DNA from: Dipteris shenzhenensis
Taxonomy: Eukaryota; Polypodiophyta; Polypodiopsida; Gleicheniales
Assembly: GCA_047967505.1 (NCBI GenBank)
Contig: CM106541.1
DNA length: 64,000 nt
Strand: one strand, 5' to 3'
This document shows, piece after piece, positions 25,701 to 34,144 of this stretch (the stretch's first letter is position 1; each line of letters opens with the position of its first letter). The notes under the pieces were generated by a model. The model did not search any database. It saw nothing but the letters and a program-made list of their open reading frames with translations, and was not told the DNA's origin. A program made the translations under genes and the position numbers.

Positions 25701-28700
25701 GGGTTTTATTACCAGTTTGCCAAGAACGCGCAAGGGTCATGTCTCCATTTGGGTCATAGTGGACCGTTTGACAAAAAAAGCTAGATTCTTACCTACTAGA
25801 ACAACTATTTCAGCTGTTCAGATGGCTCACGAGTTTGTGGACCACTTGTTTAAGCTGTATGATTTGCCCTCTGACATAGTCAGTGACACGGACTCGAAGT
25901 TTACAAGTAACTTCTGGACACTTGTTTTTGAGAAGTTAGAAACTACTCTAAGTATGAGTTCCTTAGATCATGCACAATCTGATGCTAGTACAGAGAAGGT
26001 CAACCAATTGGTTAAAGATATGCTTCGGGCTTATGTTTCTAAGAGACAGTCTTCATGGGAAGATTATCTACCTATGATAGAATTTGCTTATAACAGTGCA
26101 AAGCATTCGAGTACTGGTTACCGTCCTTTTATGCTTATGTATGGGTTTCAATCTAAGTCACCAGTTATGGTTGGGTTAAAGGGAATCCAAAATGATGTTG
26201 CAAAGACCTTCTTCCAAGACATGCAAGAAATGTTGCAGTTTGCCAAGGAGTCTATTAGAAGTGCCTAAGATCGGGACAGATTTTATGCTAATAGACATCA
26301 TTCACCCAGAGAGTTCTCTGAAGGAACGATGGTATATTTACGATGGTCCGTTCAAGGTTATCAAAAGAATTGAACCAATTGCATATAGACTAGAATTGCT
26401 CCCTGATGTTAAAGTACATCGAGTATTTCATGTCAGCAGAGTGAAAGAGTTACTGGGTGTGGATGATCAACTTGTTTCTCCTCAAGAAATAATAGAAGTT
26501 ACAGATTTGACTTTTATTCCACACGAACCTGAGAGTATTCTTGAATTTCGTGATAGACAGATTCGTAATCGAACTATCACGGAATACAAGATCAAGTGGA
26601 AAGATCGTGTTGAGGAGGATGCAACATGGGAGACATTACAGAGGCTCCAGAGGACATTCCCGGGTTTTTTAGCGAACTCAAGAGTGAGTACTTAGAGAGG
26701 AGGGAAAGTATGTCATGTGCACGGATTGGTATCTGACGTATACTGGGTACACAAGACTAGCTCAGGTAGCTTGGGGAGGCTTAGAGCTAGGTAGGCTTGA
26801 TTCTCAGGTTGAGTGGCAAGGGTACAAACTAGATAGAGGTCTTCGCTATTTTTGGTACTTGGGGCCCGAGTCTATATAAGGGGCCCAGAGGTTCAATTCT
26901 CAAGGAGCCGATGGGAGCAAGTCTCGTTCCCAAGTGCTAGGTTTGATCCTGGATTGAGTCGTGGACACGCGCCTGCATCATAGCATAGCCCAAGCCCAAG
27001 CAGTAGATCCTAGGCTTCACAGCGCCACCTAGTGGTATGGGACACCAGGCTGGTTAGGATCTGGTTGGGAGTTCGTGCTAGTAGCTCAGCTCGTGGCTTG
27101 GAGGGGACATCTCCTGATTCGGGATCGCATCCCGTAGATGTCATGGTTGGGTGGTGAGCAGCCTGCTCAGTTTCCTCACGTTTGGTGTGTTCTTGTGTTT
27201 GCTTGCAGAACAGAGGTTTCAAGAGTGCTGGGGCCATGTCAGGTGGGATGATGAATGAAGGCCAAGGGGCTGCCTTTCATAGGCCCCCTCGGGCCTCAAA
27301 CAGACTGACCGGCAGGGCCGACCCCTTCTACTGCTGAGCTGCCTGGTCCACCGACACCTGCTGGGTTACCGACCTGCTGATCTAGCAGTTGACTGGCCAT
27401 GTGGCAGATACTGATGTCAGCGCTGCCACGTGGCAGCTACTGCGTCTGCCTGTGTGTCCTCTTGCGCTGCCTGCGTGTCCTGCATCTGCTAGCTGACCGT
27501 GTGGCAGTCGAATGTGGCAGCTGCTGATGTGGCAGGCCACGTGGCTGCCTGCTTGGATTGCTGCTGAGCTGGCTGCCTGCATGGCAGTCCAGCATGGCCA
27601 CGGGCTGAGGATGCCCGTGACATCTCTGGTGTTCTCGATGTTCTAAAGCTTTGCAAGAACTTGCATTCTGCAAGTCAGATGTTGAAGATCGGCAAGATGA
27701 GGGTGATATTTGATGACAAGGGATTTGTTGTCAAATCCAAAGAGACTGGAGCTACTGTGAGGAGTTGAGGAAAATGGATTGTACCGCATTGATACTTTCC
27801 TAGGTCGAGGAGATCATAGAAGTTCCAAGCTGTGGCATGAAAGATTTGGACAAGTCACGTACGGCACCTTGTCAAAGACGCAAAAGGCGAACATGGTGGA
27901 TTATATGTGTAGGGACTTAAATATGGTGGTGAGTACATGGAAGCGTGTAAGTGGATATCAATAAGATTATGAGCACCAAGGGGGGTTGTGGGGGAAGGGC
28001 TATGCAAGCAAGAGGGGCTGTGTAGGGGCAGACAGGGGTAGTGTGGGTAGAGAGAGAGAGATGGGGTGAGGGCCAGACTTGTAAGCTGAGATCTGGAGAG
28101 ATCCATAGGAGTGTACAATAAAACCATATAGTGCACAAAATTCTATCCTGTGAAAATCTGATTTGTAACGTCGTTTCTTTTTAACATCCATTACTGCATC
28201 TTGCTGCCATCTCTTATAGTATGTGCTTCCTATAAAAGAATATCTGATAGAAAATAGATGCAGCCATGTATTATTTTTGGATTTGCTTTCTATGATGTCT
28301 TCTTATCACCTCTTATGTTATGTGCATTTTGCTGTTGTAAAGCAGACGCTGCCAGAAATTGCTTGGGGCAAACGTACACGTGTCATGTTGGATGTCGGCT
28401 GTGGAGTTGCAAGTTTTGGGGGTTACATGTTTGACCGGGAGGTGCTCACCATGTCGTTTGCTCCTAAGGATGAACATGAAGCGCAAGTTCAGTTGGCTCT
28501 TGAGCGGGGAATCCCTGCAATATCATCTGTGATGGGAACCCAAAGGCTGGTCTTTCCAAGCAATGTGTATGATGTTGTTCATTGTGCTCGGTGCAGGGTA
28601 CCTTGGGAGATTGAAGGTACATCCTGGTTTGGAAATTCGCCAGCAAATGGATGCAAATTTTGCTATTCCTGAGGGTGAAAGTCTTATTTCTTCAGTTTAT

Positions 28701-31700
28701 TTAGTGCTTTCCTCAAACGGTTCATGAACTGCATGCTTCTAAAAGAACGGAACTTGGATAAAGAGCATCAAGGTCTACATCAATGAATTTGTTGGCAAGT
28801 TAGTTTCTGCGTGTGTTAATGCTGTTGGGCACACAGCTGTGATTTGATTCTTCAGTCTCATACGGTAATTATTCAGTTCATATTAGCATGTCAGTAGTTT
28901 AAACGGGCTTGGATTGTATGAAGGATAGGGCTACCTTGTGATCTATTGCATCAAGCAACAGTTTCTAGTGAAGGTTGATTATTGGCATCACTGCACTTAT
29001 ATGTGACTGTCGTTATTCCCTACAAGAAAAAATGAGTCTGGGTGGTAGACAGACTTTGTGCAAATGTGCAGAAGATATTTTCCAAGAAATTTGTCGCCTA
29101 TTTGTTTTACATCTTTTGTCAAGGAAAAGTTCAGATGCAATAAGGCAACATAAGTGTTGCTTTGCTTGTTAAGTATGTCTTCCTTTTGTTTTTCATAAAT
29201 GTGTTTGTTTACCTCTTTTTTCTTGTCTTTCATTTTCTCTTTTATTTTCTGTGTAGTTTTTTTATCTTAAGAACAACAAAAAATCCAAATTTGTATGATT
29301 GGACTTATTCTAGTCTCATAAAGGTACATTATCTTTTTGCTGAATTTTCAGGTGGCAAACTTCTACTTGAGCTTAACCGTGTTCTGAGGCCAGGAGGATA
29401 TTTTGTTTGGTCAGCAACTCCAGTGTATTGGAAGGGCGAGGAGGATGTGGCGATCTGGAAAGGTTGAACAACATGACCTTCTTCCTGTCTTTGCAAATTG
29501 AAAAGCAGGTCTTAGAAATCTTGTGTCAGGTGCTCTTGTGGAGAAAGATTCTGTCTATGGTGGTTTTGGGAAAAGGATGTGCTCCCTATTGTATTGGATT
29601 TTGCAAAGGGAGGAGTACGAATTGCACTTTCTTTCCTGAAGTGGCAAAACTCTCTTTTATGGATTTCATCTAGGGTTCTATGTTTACTCACTACTCCTCT
29701 GTTTGCCATTTCATAAATTGAGTCCAAACTTGTTGTTTGCTTGAAGATTCTCAGTCAAAATATGTTTTTTTTTTTCAGCTTTGGTAACAGAGAGGAACCA
29801 ATCTCTCTGATCTGCGAAAAGTTCAAAGCTTGCAAGTGTGTCCGGACTTTCAGACACATTGCCACATTGCTCTATTTTCTTTCTTTTTGAGATTGGTTCT
29901 CAATTTGGAACTTTTATCCAAACTGATATTTGGAACAGCCGAGGGAGAAGAAAATGCAAATCGAGAAAGTTTATAGCTTTTGCACATAGCATGCGTTCCA
30001 AATATCTGCTTTGGGTTGATTCTTCGAAAGCTGCTTCTTTTTTTGTCCCTTTTTCATTTTCATAGTATGTTTAACTCGGTTCACCAGTTCTGGTTCCATT
30101 TCAGAAAAGATTAAAAATTCGCAAGTCTAGAACCTTTCTATGTCCCAGAAGGATGCATATATCAGTCTGCTTGTCACCTTTAGAGTAGTTGCATGATTCT
30201 CACCTATGTGACATGCACCCATTTTCATGTTCACCAATTCCGGTTCCATTTCAGAAAAGATTAAAATTTGCAAGTCTAGAACCTTTCTATGTCCCAGAAG
30301 GAATGCATATATCAGTCTGCTTGTCACCTTTAGAGTAGTTGCATGATTCTCACCTATGTGACATGCACCCATTTTCATGTGCTGTTTATGTAAATAGGGT
30401 ACATACAGGTCATTGCTTGTGCTTAATATTTTGTGCGCCATGATTTCAAGCTTTGTGAGTGAAGAATGAAGGAAAAGCAAGTTCCATATTCTTTATTAAG
30501 ACATGGATGCTAACTTTCCCTGGTAAGAGAAAGCTCCATATTCTTTGTTAAAGCTCTGTAGGAAAGACAAAGCTCCCTATTCTTTGTTAAGTCATGCCTG
30601 TTACTTTCCTGTAGTCCCCTAGTGTGCTGCATCAACCAGCATGTATGGTTTGGAAGTTTTGTGTGTGGAGGCTTAGGAACGTGAAGCTGGCCCCTTTCGA
30701 TGAACTCTTATCTTTCTGGATTTGGCCCTACACTTTGATATAGTTTAAATGTCTTTCTTTCGGATCTGTTGGATGAGGCTCTAGGGAATTCTGCATACGT
30801 ATGGGATTTTGATACTCAGGTTTAGGTTAGTTGTAGCAATACTCCAATGGCCTTTTAAATGAGGGGCTCAATATTCTTTGCAAAAATAAAAAGTAAAAAA
30901 AATCAGGGTCTCAATATCATCTACAATTTGGTCTCTTTATAGAAATGATCAAATTTTGAATGCAAAAATGCATCTTCGAAATTAAGGTCTTCTTTCTCTA
31001 TTGTTTACTGATTCCACTGGCTTGCTCTGCAGCAATGGTGGCACTAACTGCTGCAATATGCTGGAACCTGGTGGCTAAGACTACGGATGCATCAACAGGC
31101 ATTGGTGTTGCTATTTTTCATAAGCCAACAAATAATTTCTGCTATGAAAACCGGAAAAAGAAAAATCCACCAATGTGCGACGAGGATGATAAACCAGATG
31201 CTGCATGGTAAGACTGCTGTGTTTTTTAATGTAGATTTCTGCATCTGAGTTTTAATTTCACAAACTTGGTTTTTTCATATTTAACTCACAATATGGGAGC
31301 TGTTTCGTTACAGGTATATTCCTATGACTGCTTGCATCCATAAAATACCCTCCGATGAGGATGCTCGTGGAACAGACTGGCCTCAGGAGTGGCCTTTGCG
31401 GCTTTCAACTGCCCCAACATGGTTGAATAATGTGAAAGGATTGTATGGGAAACCAGCAGCTGCGGATTTTCGGTCTGACAGTGAGCATTGGCAGCGTGTT
31501 GTGGAGAAATCTTATCTTCGTGGCCTTGGTATTAATTGGAAAAACATCAGGAATGTAATGGACATGAGGGCAGTCTATGGAGGGTAAGCAGTCTACAGGC
31601 TTTGGTCCTGAGCCAACTTTTCGAATGTGGACTGTCATGCAATGTGGAGTTTGAGGGTCGACAGTGTTGTCTATTTTCAAGATGCTAACACCATTGGATT

Positions 31701-32223
31701 CTGGAAATTGACAGTTTCGCAGCTGCCCTAGTGTCACAGCCTGTATGGGTGATGAACGTAGTACCTTTTGATGCAGCAGATACATTGCCAGTAATATTTG
31801 ATCGTGGACTTTTTGGGATTTACCATGATTGGTGTGAGTCATTCAGCTCGTATCCAAGGACATATGATCTTCTACATTCAGATCATCTATTCAGCAAACT
31901 TAAAAAGAGGTGAGGGGAATGTTTGACATGATCTTCTTCCCTGATCAAATGGCTGGCATATTGCAACTGTTTTAGTGTATGTGTATTTCATTCTGAAACC
32001 ATTTTGATTCTGTAGATGCAATATTATGGGCACCATCGTGGAGATGGACAGGCTACTGAGGCCAGAAGGCTGGGCAATATTTCGTGACAAGGTTGATGTC
32101 ATCAAAGAGATACAAGCCTTTGTTGAGGCACTACATTGGGATGTCCGGATGACATATGTAAAAGCAGAAGAGGGCCTCTTGGCTGTGCAAAAGACCAGGT
32201 GGCGGCCTCAAGCCACTTCTTGA
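13764..32223 (+). CDS. Probable S-adenosylmethionine-dependent methyltransferase, PMT/QUASIMODO2 family, PMT24-27-like
   Basis: Eight exons were placed by reading conserved blocks: 13764-14672, 15004-15153, 28346-28616, 29352-29462, 31033-31207, 31314-31583, 31715-31909 and 32016-32223. All junctions are GT/AG, and the exons total 2289 bases, which is 762 codons plus a stop without interruption. The protein has a short basic N-terminus, one membrane anchor (about residues 14-38), a long Glu/Lys/Ser-rich acidic stem (about 40-240), then the Methyltransf_29 domain. That domain opens with DYIPCLDN and [11 protein letters not shown]. Residues 369-373 are DVGCG of the SAM site, followed by [57 protein letters not shown] and [15 protein letters not shown]. 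In this family such proteins are Golgi type II enzymes thought to methylate pectin. Length and stem match the PMT24-27 branch. Intron 2 is 13.2 kb of nested transposons, yet every coding block is intact. Confidence 0.93.
15221..16815 (+). repeat. Three tandem copies of a 0.45-0.62 kb intronic repeat
   Basis: Units start at about 15221, 15841 and 16361 with cagctagatttagatgctcg or a close variant. Each contains gggagagactaaaatgaaatc, ggatttgtatgtgtgagag, gatgacgtcagtggggatgtc and ccatgttgcggcctg. Unit 1 is longer because of an internal duplication of its GT-rich part. Unit 3 is cut at about 16816 by an LTR. No open frame persists across the units. Confidence 0.85.
16816..17242 (+). mobile_element. 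5' LTR of a copia-type element
   Basis: The segment ends with ctaaca immediately before a TGGTATCAGAGC primer site. It carries tcctatataaacccc as a TATA box at about 16931-16945. The start is set where similarity to the intronic repeat is lost (16816-16821). A perfect 16-bp palindrome, ggcctatatataggcc, lies at 16820-16835. Confidence 0.65.
17243..17254 (+). other. Primer-binding site (initiator tRNA-Met type)
   Basis: The sequence tggtatcagagc directly follows the LTR end, the normal position for minus-strand DNA priming. Confidence 0.85.
17540..18031 (+). pseudogene. Copia gag zinc knuckle and protease fragment, 5' part
   Basis: Translation gives [14 protein letters not shown], a retroviral-type zinc knuckle in which the first Cys is Tyr. 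A frame change follows, then [11 protein letters not shown], the copia protease active-site block, preceded by a stop where Trp is expected. [17 protein letters not shown] and then GCVEVIS follow, and here the frame is cut by the LTR of the next element. The reading frame continues at 27628. The part between the primer site and 17540 has no clear gag resemblance. Confidence 0.75.
18027..18031 (+). other. Target-site duplication TCTCT, left copy
   Basis: The pentamer tctct precedes the LTR start at 18032 and recurs at 27623-27627 right after the outer LTR end. This defines the insertion of the minus-strand gypsy-type element into the copia. Confidence 0.85.
18032..18684 (-). mobile_element. 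3' LTR (653 bp) of the minus-strand gypsy-type element
   Basis: It has TGT...ACA ends. On the minus strand it is preceded by the polypurine tract cagaagggga and begins tgtcacgggc. The sequence matches 20839-21061 plus 27242-27622, the split partner LTR. A minus-strand TATA-like catataaaagg lies near 18394-18402. Confidence 0.8.
18685..19639 (-). mobile_element. Non-coding 3' internal region of the gypsy-type element
   Basis: No protease, reverse transcriptase, RNase H or integrase frame is seen between gag and the polypurine tract. An imperfect direct repeat of about 45 bases (gaggtggaa...ccgttaatccattagatgaac) lies at 19107-19190. Confidence 0.55.
19640..20735 (-). pseudogene. Gypsy-type gag remnant, the only coding part of its element
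   Basis: Read on the minus strand, a degraded start (ATG near 20732 with stops soon after) leads into a Glu/Lys/Arg-rich coiled-coil-like stretch. Then come [42 protein letters not shown] and [18 protein letters not shown], the Retrotrans_gag core. Further on, after frame changes, [14 protein letters not shown] forms a complete CX2CX4HX4C zinc knuckle near 19690-19735. Several stops and shifts make it non-functional. No pol sequence follows, so the element would have depended on proteins supplied by another element. Confidence 0.75.
20826..20837 (-). other. Primer-binding site of the gypsy-type element (one mismatch)
   Basis: The sequence gctctcatacca is the reverse complement of TGGTATGAGAGC, one base away from the canonical site, and lies one base inside the LTR start at 20839. 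Confidence 0.7.
20839..21061 (-). mobile_element. 5' LTR of the gypsy-type element, first part
   Basis: It aligns with 18032-18250 (shared tgcactcaatacaca, gagagaatgtagtgggcct, gtatggaggggttgaaa-like text). It is then broken by the chromovirus. The LTR resumes at 27242. About 130 bases, matching 18250-18369, are missing between the two parts. Confidence 0.75.
21062..21379 (+). mobile_element. 5' LTR of the chromovirus, lacking its first 200 bases
   Basis: It matches the downstream part of the 3' LTR (26914-27241) to its end. The region upstream of the transcript start, including the TATA box seen at 26872, is absent. A deletion across the left junction removed it together with part of the host LTR. 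Confidence 0.8.
21382..21393 (+). other. Primer-binding site of the chromovirus
   Basis: tggtatcagagc lies two bases after the LTR end. Confidence 0.85.
22288..23178 (+). CDS. Ty3/gypsy chromovirus Gag, open frame of 296 codons
   Basis: I chose the ATG at 22288 ([10 protein letters not shown]) because the frame upstream has only leader-like composition and no other suitable ATG. The frame is uninterrupted. Residues include a coiled-coil-like N-terminal part, then [35 protein letters not shown] and [17 protein letters not shown], the Retrotrans_gag core, and a basic tail ending [11 protein letters not shown]. No zinc knuckle is visible before the stop. Gag should form the virus-like particle that packages element RNA. 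The gag frame is open while pol is broken. Confidence 0.8.
   Translation: MNYHAKDDQGLYDDLIMKTAFSEFTTALDEKFEQVNTNQTGLTQQLQGIQTTLTLLTSTVQVLTHVDAMASVLGPNITPDPFPGDQKSRTKEVVDTWLHKWQVHFQFHPYSDDKKIQLAARFMSGKALLWWKELRPKPATWIEFEGVFRKEFLKEEDYDIVGKLKALDMSKLNLTFEVYLQRFRDLQTRATKMDPVTLLGFFVDGLSDSYKLQIKNKCITLQEAMNYVCIYDDTMASAKGTTVADTSGKNKRKFFQSTTGTGESKSLDNASKKHSTQAKNDHARFLRNLKLKKEGR
23222..26698 (+). pseudogene. Ty3/gypsy chromovirus Pol: protease, RT, RNase H, integrase, chromodomain (broken)
   Basis: Domains appear in canonical order but in pieces. Protease: [11 protein letters not shown] near 23360, with Ser-Ser where Ser-Gly-Ala is usual. RT from about 23800: [33 protein letters not shown] then a stop, and FLDDILVYS as the polymerase motif. 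Stops lie near 24590 and 24620. A 31-bp tandem duplication at 24755-24816 shifts the frame before the RNase H block [14 protein letters not shown]. The integrase zinc finger (HPGMHRTL ... CRVCQ) is at 25500-25620. The integrase core starts SMGFITSLP, where the family has Asp in MDFI. A chromodomain-like end lies at about 26540-26650 ([17 protein letters not shown]). The copy cannot make a full Pol. Confidence 0.85.
26694..26710 (+). other. Polypurine tract of the chromovirus
   Basis: The purine run agagaggagggaaagta lies directly before the 3' LTR, the normal primer position for plus-strand DNA. Confidence 0.75.
26711..27241 (+). mobile_element. 3' LTR of the chromovirus (531 bp)
   Basis: It runs from tgtcatgtgc to ggccatgtca. 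It contains tctatataagg (26871-26881) as a TATA box and matches 21062-21379 over its downstream 328 bases. The host LTR resumes at 27242. Confidence 0.8.
27242..27622 (-). mobile_element. 5' LTR of the gypsy-type element, second part
   Basis: It aligns with 18370-18684 (shared ggtggRatgatgaatg, gggcctcaaacagac, catggccacggg, gatgcccgtgaca). It ends in gtgaca followed by the TCTCT duplication. Confidence 0.8.
27623..27905 (+). pseudogene. Copia protease tail and GAG-pre-integrase fragment, 3' part
   Basis: After the tctct duplicate the frame continues from 18031. [35 protein letters not shown] and [17 protein letters not shown] are the spacer and pre-integrase blocks of copia Pol. A stop (attatga-like break near 27768) and a frame change are present. 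Resemblance ends near 27905. Integrase, RT and the 3' LTR of this element are not seen. Confidence 0.75.
27906..28345 (+). other. End of intron 2, origin unclear
   Basis: A GA/GGGG-rich stretch (27980-28080) and AT-rich sequence lead to the acceptor at 28345. I see no match to the copia LTR at 16816-17242, so the 3' end of that element is probably deleted. Confidence 0.4.
30080..30380 (+). repeat. 150-bp tandem duplication in intron 4 of the PMT gene
   Basis: The units 30080-30229 and 30230-30380 share ggttccatttcagaaaagat, tctatgtcccagaagg and cacctatgtgacatgcaccc with only a few differences. The duplication is non-coding and does not touch the splice sites at 29463 and 31032. Confidence 0.9.
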
Positions 32224-33499
32224 ATTTGGACCTTGTTTCTTGTGCTGTGGCATTGTGCAGAGGTGATTGTATTATGAAGGGCCTTTTGGCTGAGAGAAAT
32301 ATATGGTAACCTTGTCATCTGCAGACTTTCAGCATAAAGAAGGCAATCTTGTAGCTTTACATCAAGCAGTTCTCATTCAATTGAGGTAGTAGTAGTGCGA
32401 ACATAAAATTTGTTACCTCAGAAGGTGAGGTCATTGAATTAATGCACACATTTAGTGCTTGGATTTTGAGGGTTGGCGCGAAATTGTGTTACAATCCATT
32501 CTTTAAGACTCTCCTGGCCAGATTTGTAAGAACACTATTAGAATTTAATGGACAGTGGAACAATGCTTGTATTTTAGCTTTTTCAATGCTTTAGCTGGAC
32601 GTCTATTTTCTAGATACAGAGGTCGTATATGCCATCACAGTGGCAATTATTCACCTTGACAGGTGCAAGATCCCACATCCTGTATCAGTTTGTGGCATTC
32701 ATTCTGCGCAGTAGCAGTCACTATATTAAATTTGGTTCTGCTTGTTGGACTAGTAAAACTGCAGTGGTGGCAGTGTTCTTTACACAGTTTTTGTATATCT
32801 GGCTGTGCATCATTAAAAAGCCAGGTAACTTGTTCAATCTCATCCCAATTCTGTGAATTGTAATTTCAAAAGTGATCTAAACATCTATCCACAGTGCTGG
32901 TTTATAGGAAACAATAGAAAAAAAATGTGGGTATACACTCTTAGATTGGTTTTCCATTTAGGCATCATGGTCAGAATGTGGCCATGAAGAATCCTTGAAT
33001 TCTCATTTCTTACAATCTGATGGCTTGAATGTAAAGAGAGTTATTCTTGAAATGTCATAACTGAATGCATGCCTCCACAAGGTCATAACGGTCACACTTC
33101 ATACTTAAATAGAAGTCTCTTTCTTGAAAAAAATAAAATAATGGTCACACTTTTCAGTTGGTGTTTGTGGCTTGGTCAAAAGGTGGACATAGGGTATTAA
33201 AGTTGATGGCTCAATGGAAATCTTCATAATTATAGATAGTCAGAAGTCCTAATTGAAGACAGCACATTTGGAGAGCTAGATGCATTATGGAGGGATCTTA
33301 GGTTCACCTTGCTGACACATTGGCCACGATTTGGACGGACACGACTCACACTCTGATGGCCATTTGGGCTACCATGCACGGTTCTTTTCGGGCTTCCACT
33401 GCCAGTAGAGAATGGAGGGATTCCCCCTTCTTGTCAGAGATGACTAGAGGGATGAGGTGGCACCATGAAGGGTCTCATTCATCATGTTTTTGGCTTGAC
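32224..33499. other. 3' flank of the PMT gene
   Basis: This AT-rich sequence probably contains the 3' untranslated region. I could not fix a polyadenylation site. No other gene was recognised. Confidence 0.5.
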
Positions 33500-33504
33500 A
33501 ACAA

Positions 33505-33643
33505 CAAAGGCAGTGTTGGAGATAACTCGATAAATTGTACAAAACCTAAGGTAAAAATTCAAACATGGCATTAAAGATAAAGTTTTATGACTTGAAGATG
33601 TCAAGTAAAGCTTGGGGGCACGTGTCTAATTTAAAGAGTGTCA
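33505..33643 (+). pseudogene. Older copia gag remnant, 5' piece
   Basis: Translation gives LDKLYKT, MALKIKFYDLKM and AWGHVSNLKSV, typical of the UBN2-type copia Gag core. The frame is cut by the LTR at 33644. It continues at 38448 once the TGTCA duplicate is removed. Two stops lie in the first part. Confidence 0.65.
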
Positions 33644-33901
33644 TGTGAGTGTTTGGTGAGAGAGAGAGTGAGCTTGAGAGCTGAAAGCTTGATAGCTTGG
33701 TTGCAATAAAAGAGTGTAAGAGTACAATTGAAAGAGTTAGAGATAAGGTTTTGTCCTAGTGACAAAACCTTAGTAGTTACTAACCATAGTTAGTGACCTA
33801 ACTGCGGTTAGGGGAAAAAACCTCTTAAAGAGGAAAAAGTGCCCCTAACTAGCTTATTAAATTACATTGGTCACTGTTGAATTATATCTATAATTCTAAC
33901 A
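33644..33901 (-). mobile_element. 3' LTR of copia element A
   Basis: It runs from tgtgagtgtttgg to ttctaaca. The minus-strand polypurine tract gcaaggggg lies at 33902-33910. Confidence 0.85.
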
Positions 33902-34144
33902 CCCCCTTGCAGTGCCAATGTCTTGTACAAGGCTGATCAATCACCAAATGGATAAAAGTTTAGGGCACTATGAAATACCTCAAACTTTTCACGTGATAGT
34001 GCTTTGGTGAAAAGCGAGCACTATTAATATTTTTGACATGGTGGCATTTATCAATGTGGAGCCATGCATTGAGGGTGTCCAACCCTCAACCACCCAGCCA
34101 CTCCATGTCAAAAATATCAACATCGTATCAGAGTGATTTTAATG

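Larger units (their letters stand above)
15154..28345 (+). other. Intron 2 of the PMT gene, 13.2 kb, filled by nested elements
   Basis: The donor is cag/gtgcac and the acceptor is taaagcag before acgctgcc. The coding phase is 0 on both sides, and the flanking residues (IDFVEQ then TLPEIAWG) join as expected for the family. An alternative acceptor three bases earlier would add one Gln. From outside in, the intron holds 0.5-0.6 kb tandem repeats, a plus-strand copia, a minus-strand gypsy-type element and a plus-strand chromovirus. Confidence 0.85.

Noticed and set aside
33660-33676. Short direct repeats resembling a CRISPR array or satellite at the GA-rich LTR parts
   Set aside because: They are simple GA microsatellites inside LTRs, with no spacer structure, and the genome is eukaryotic.
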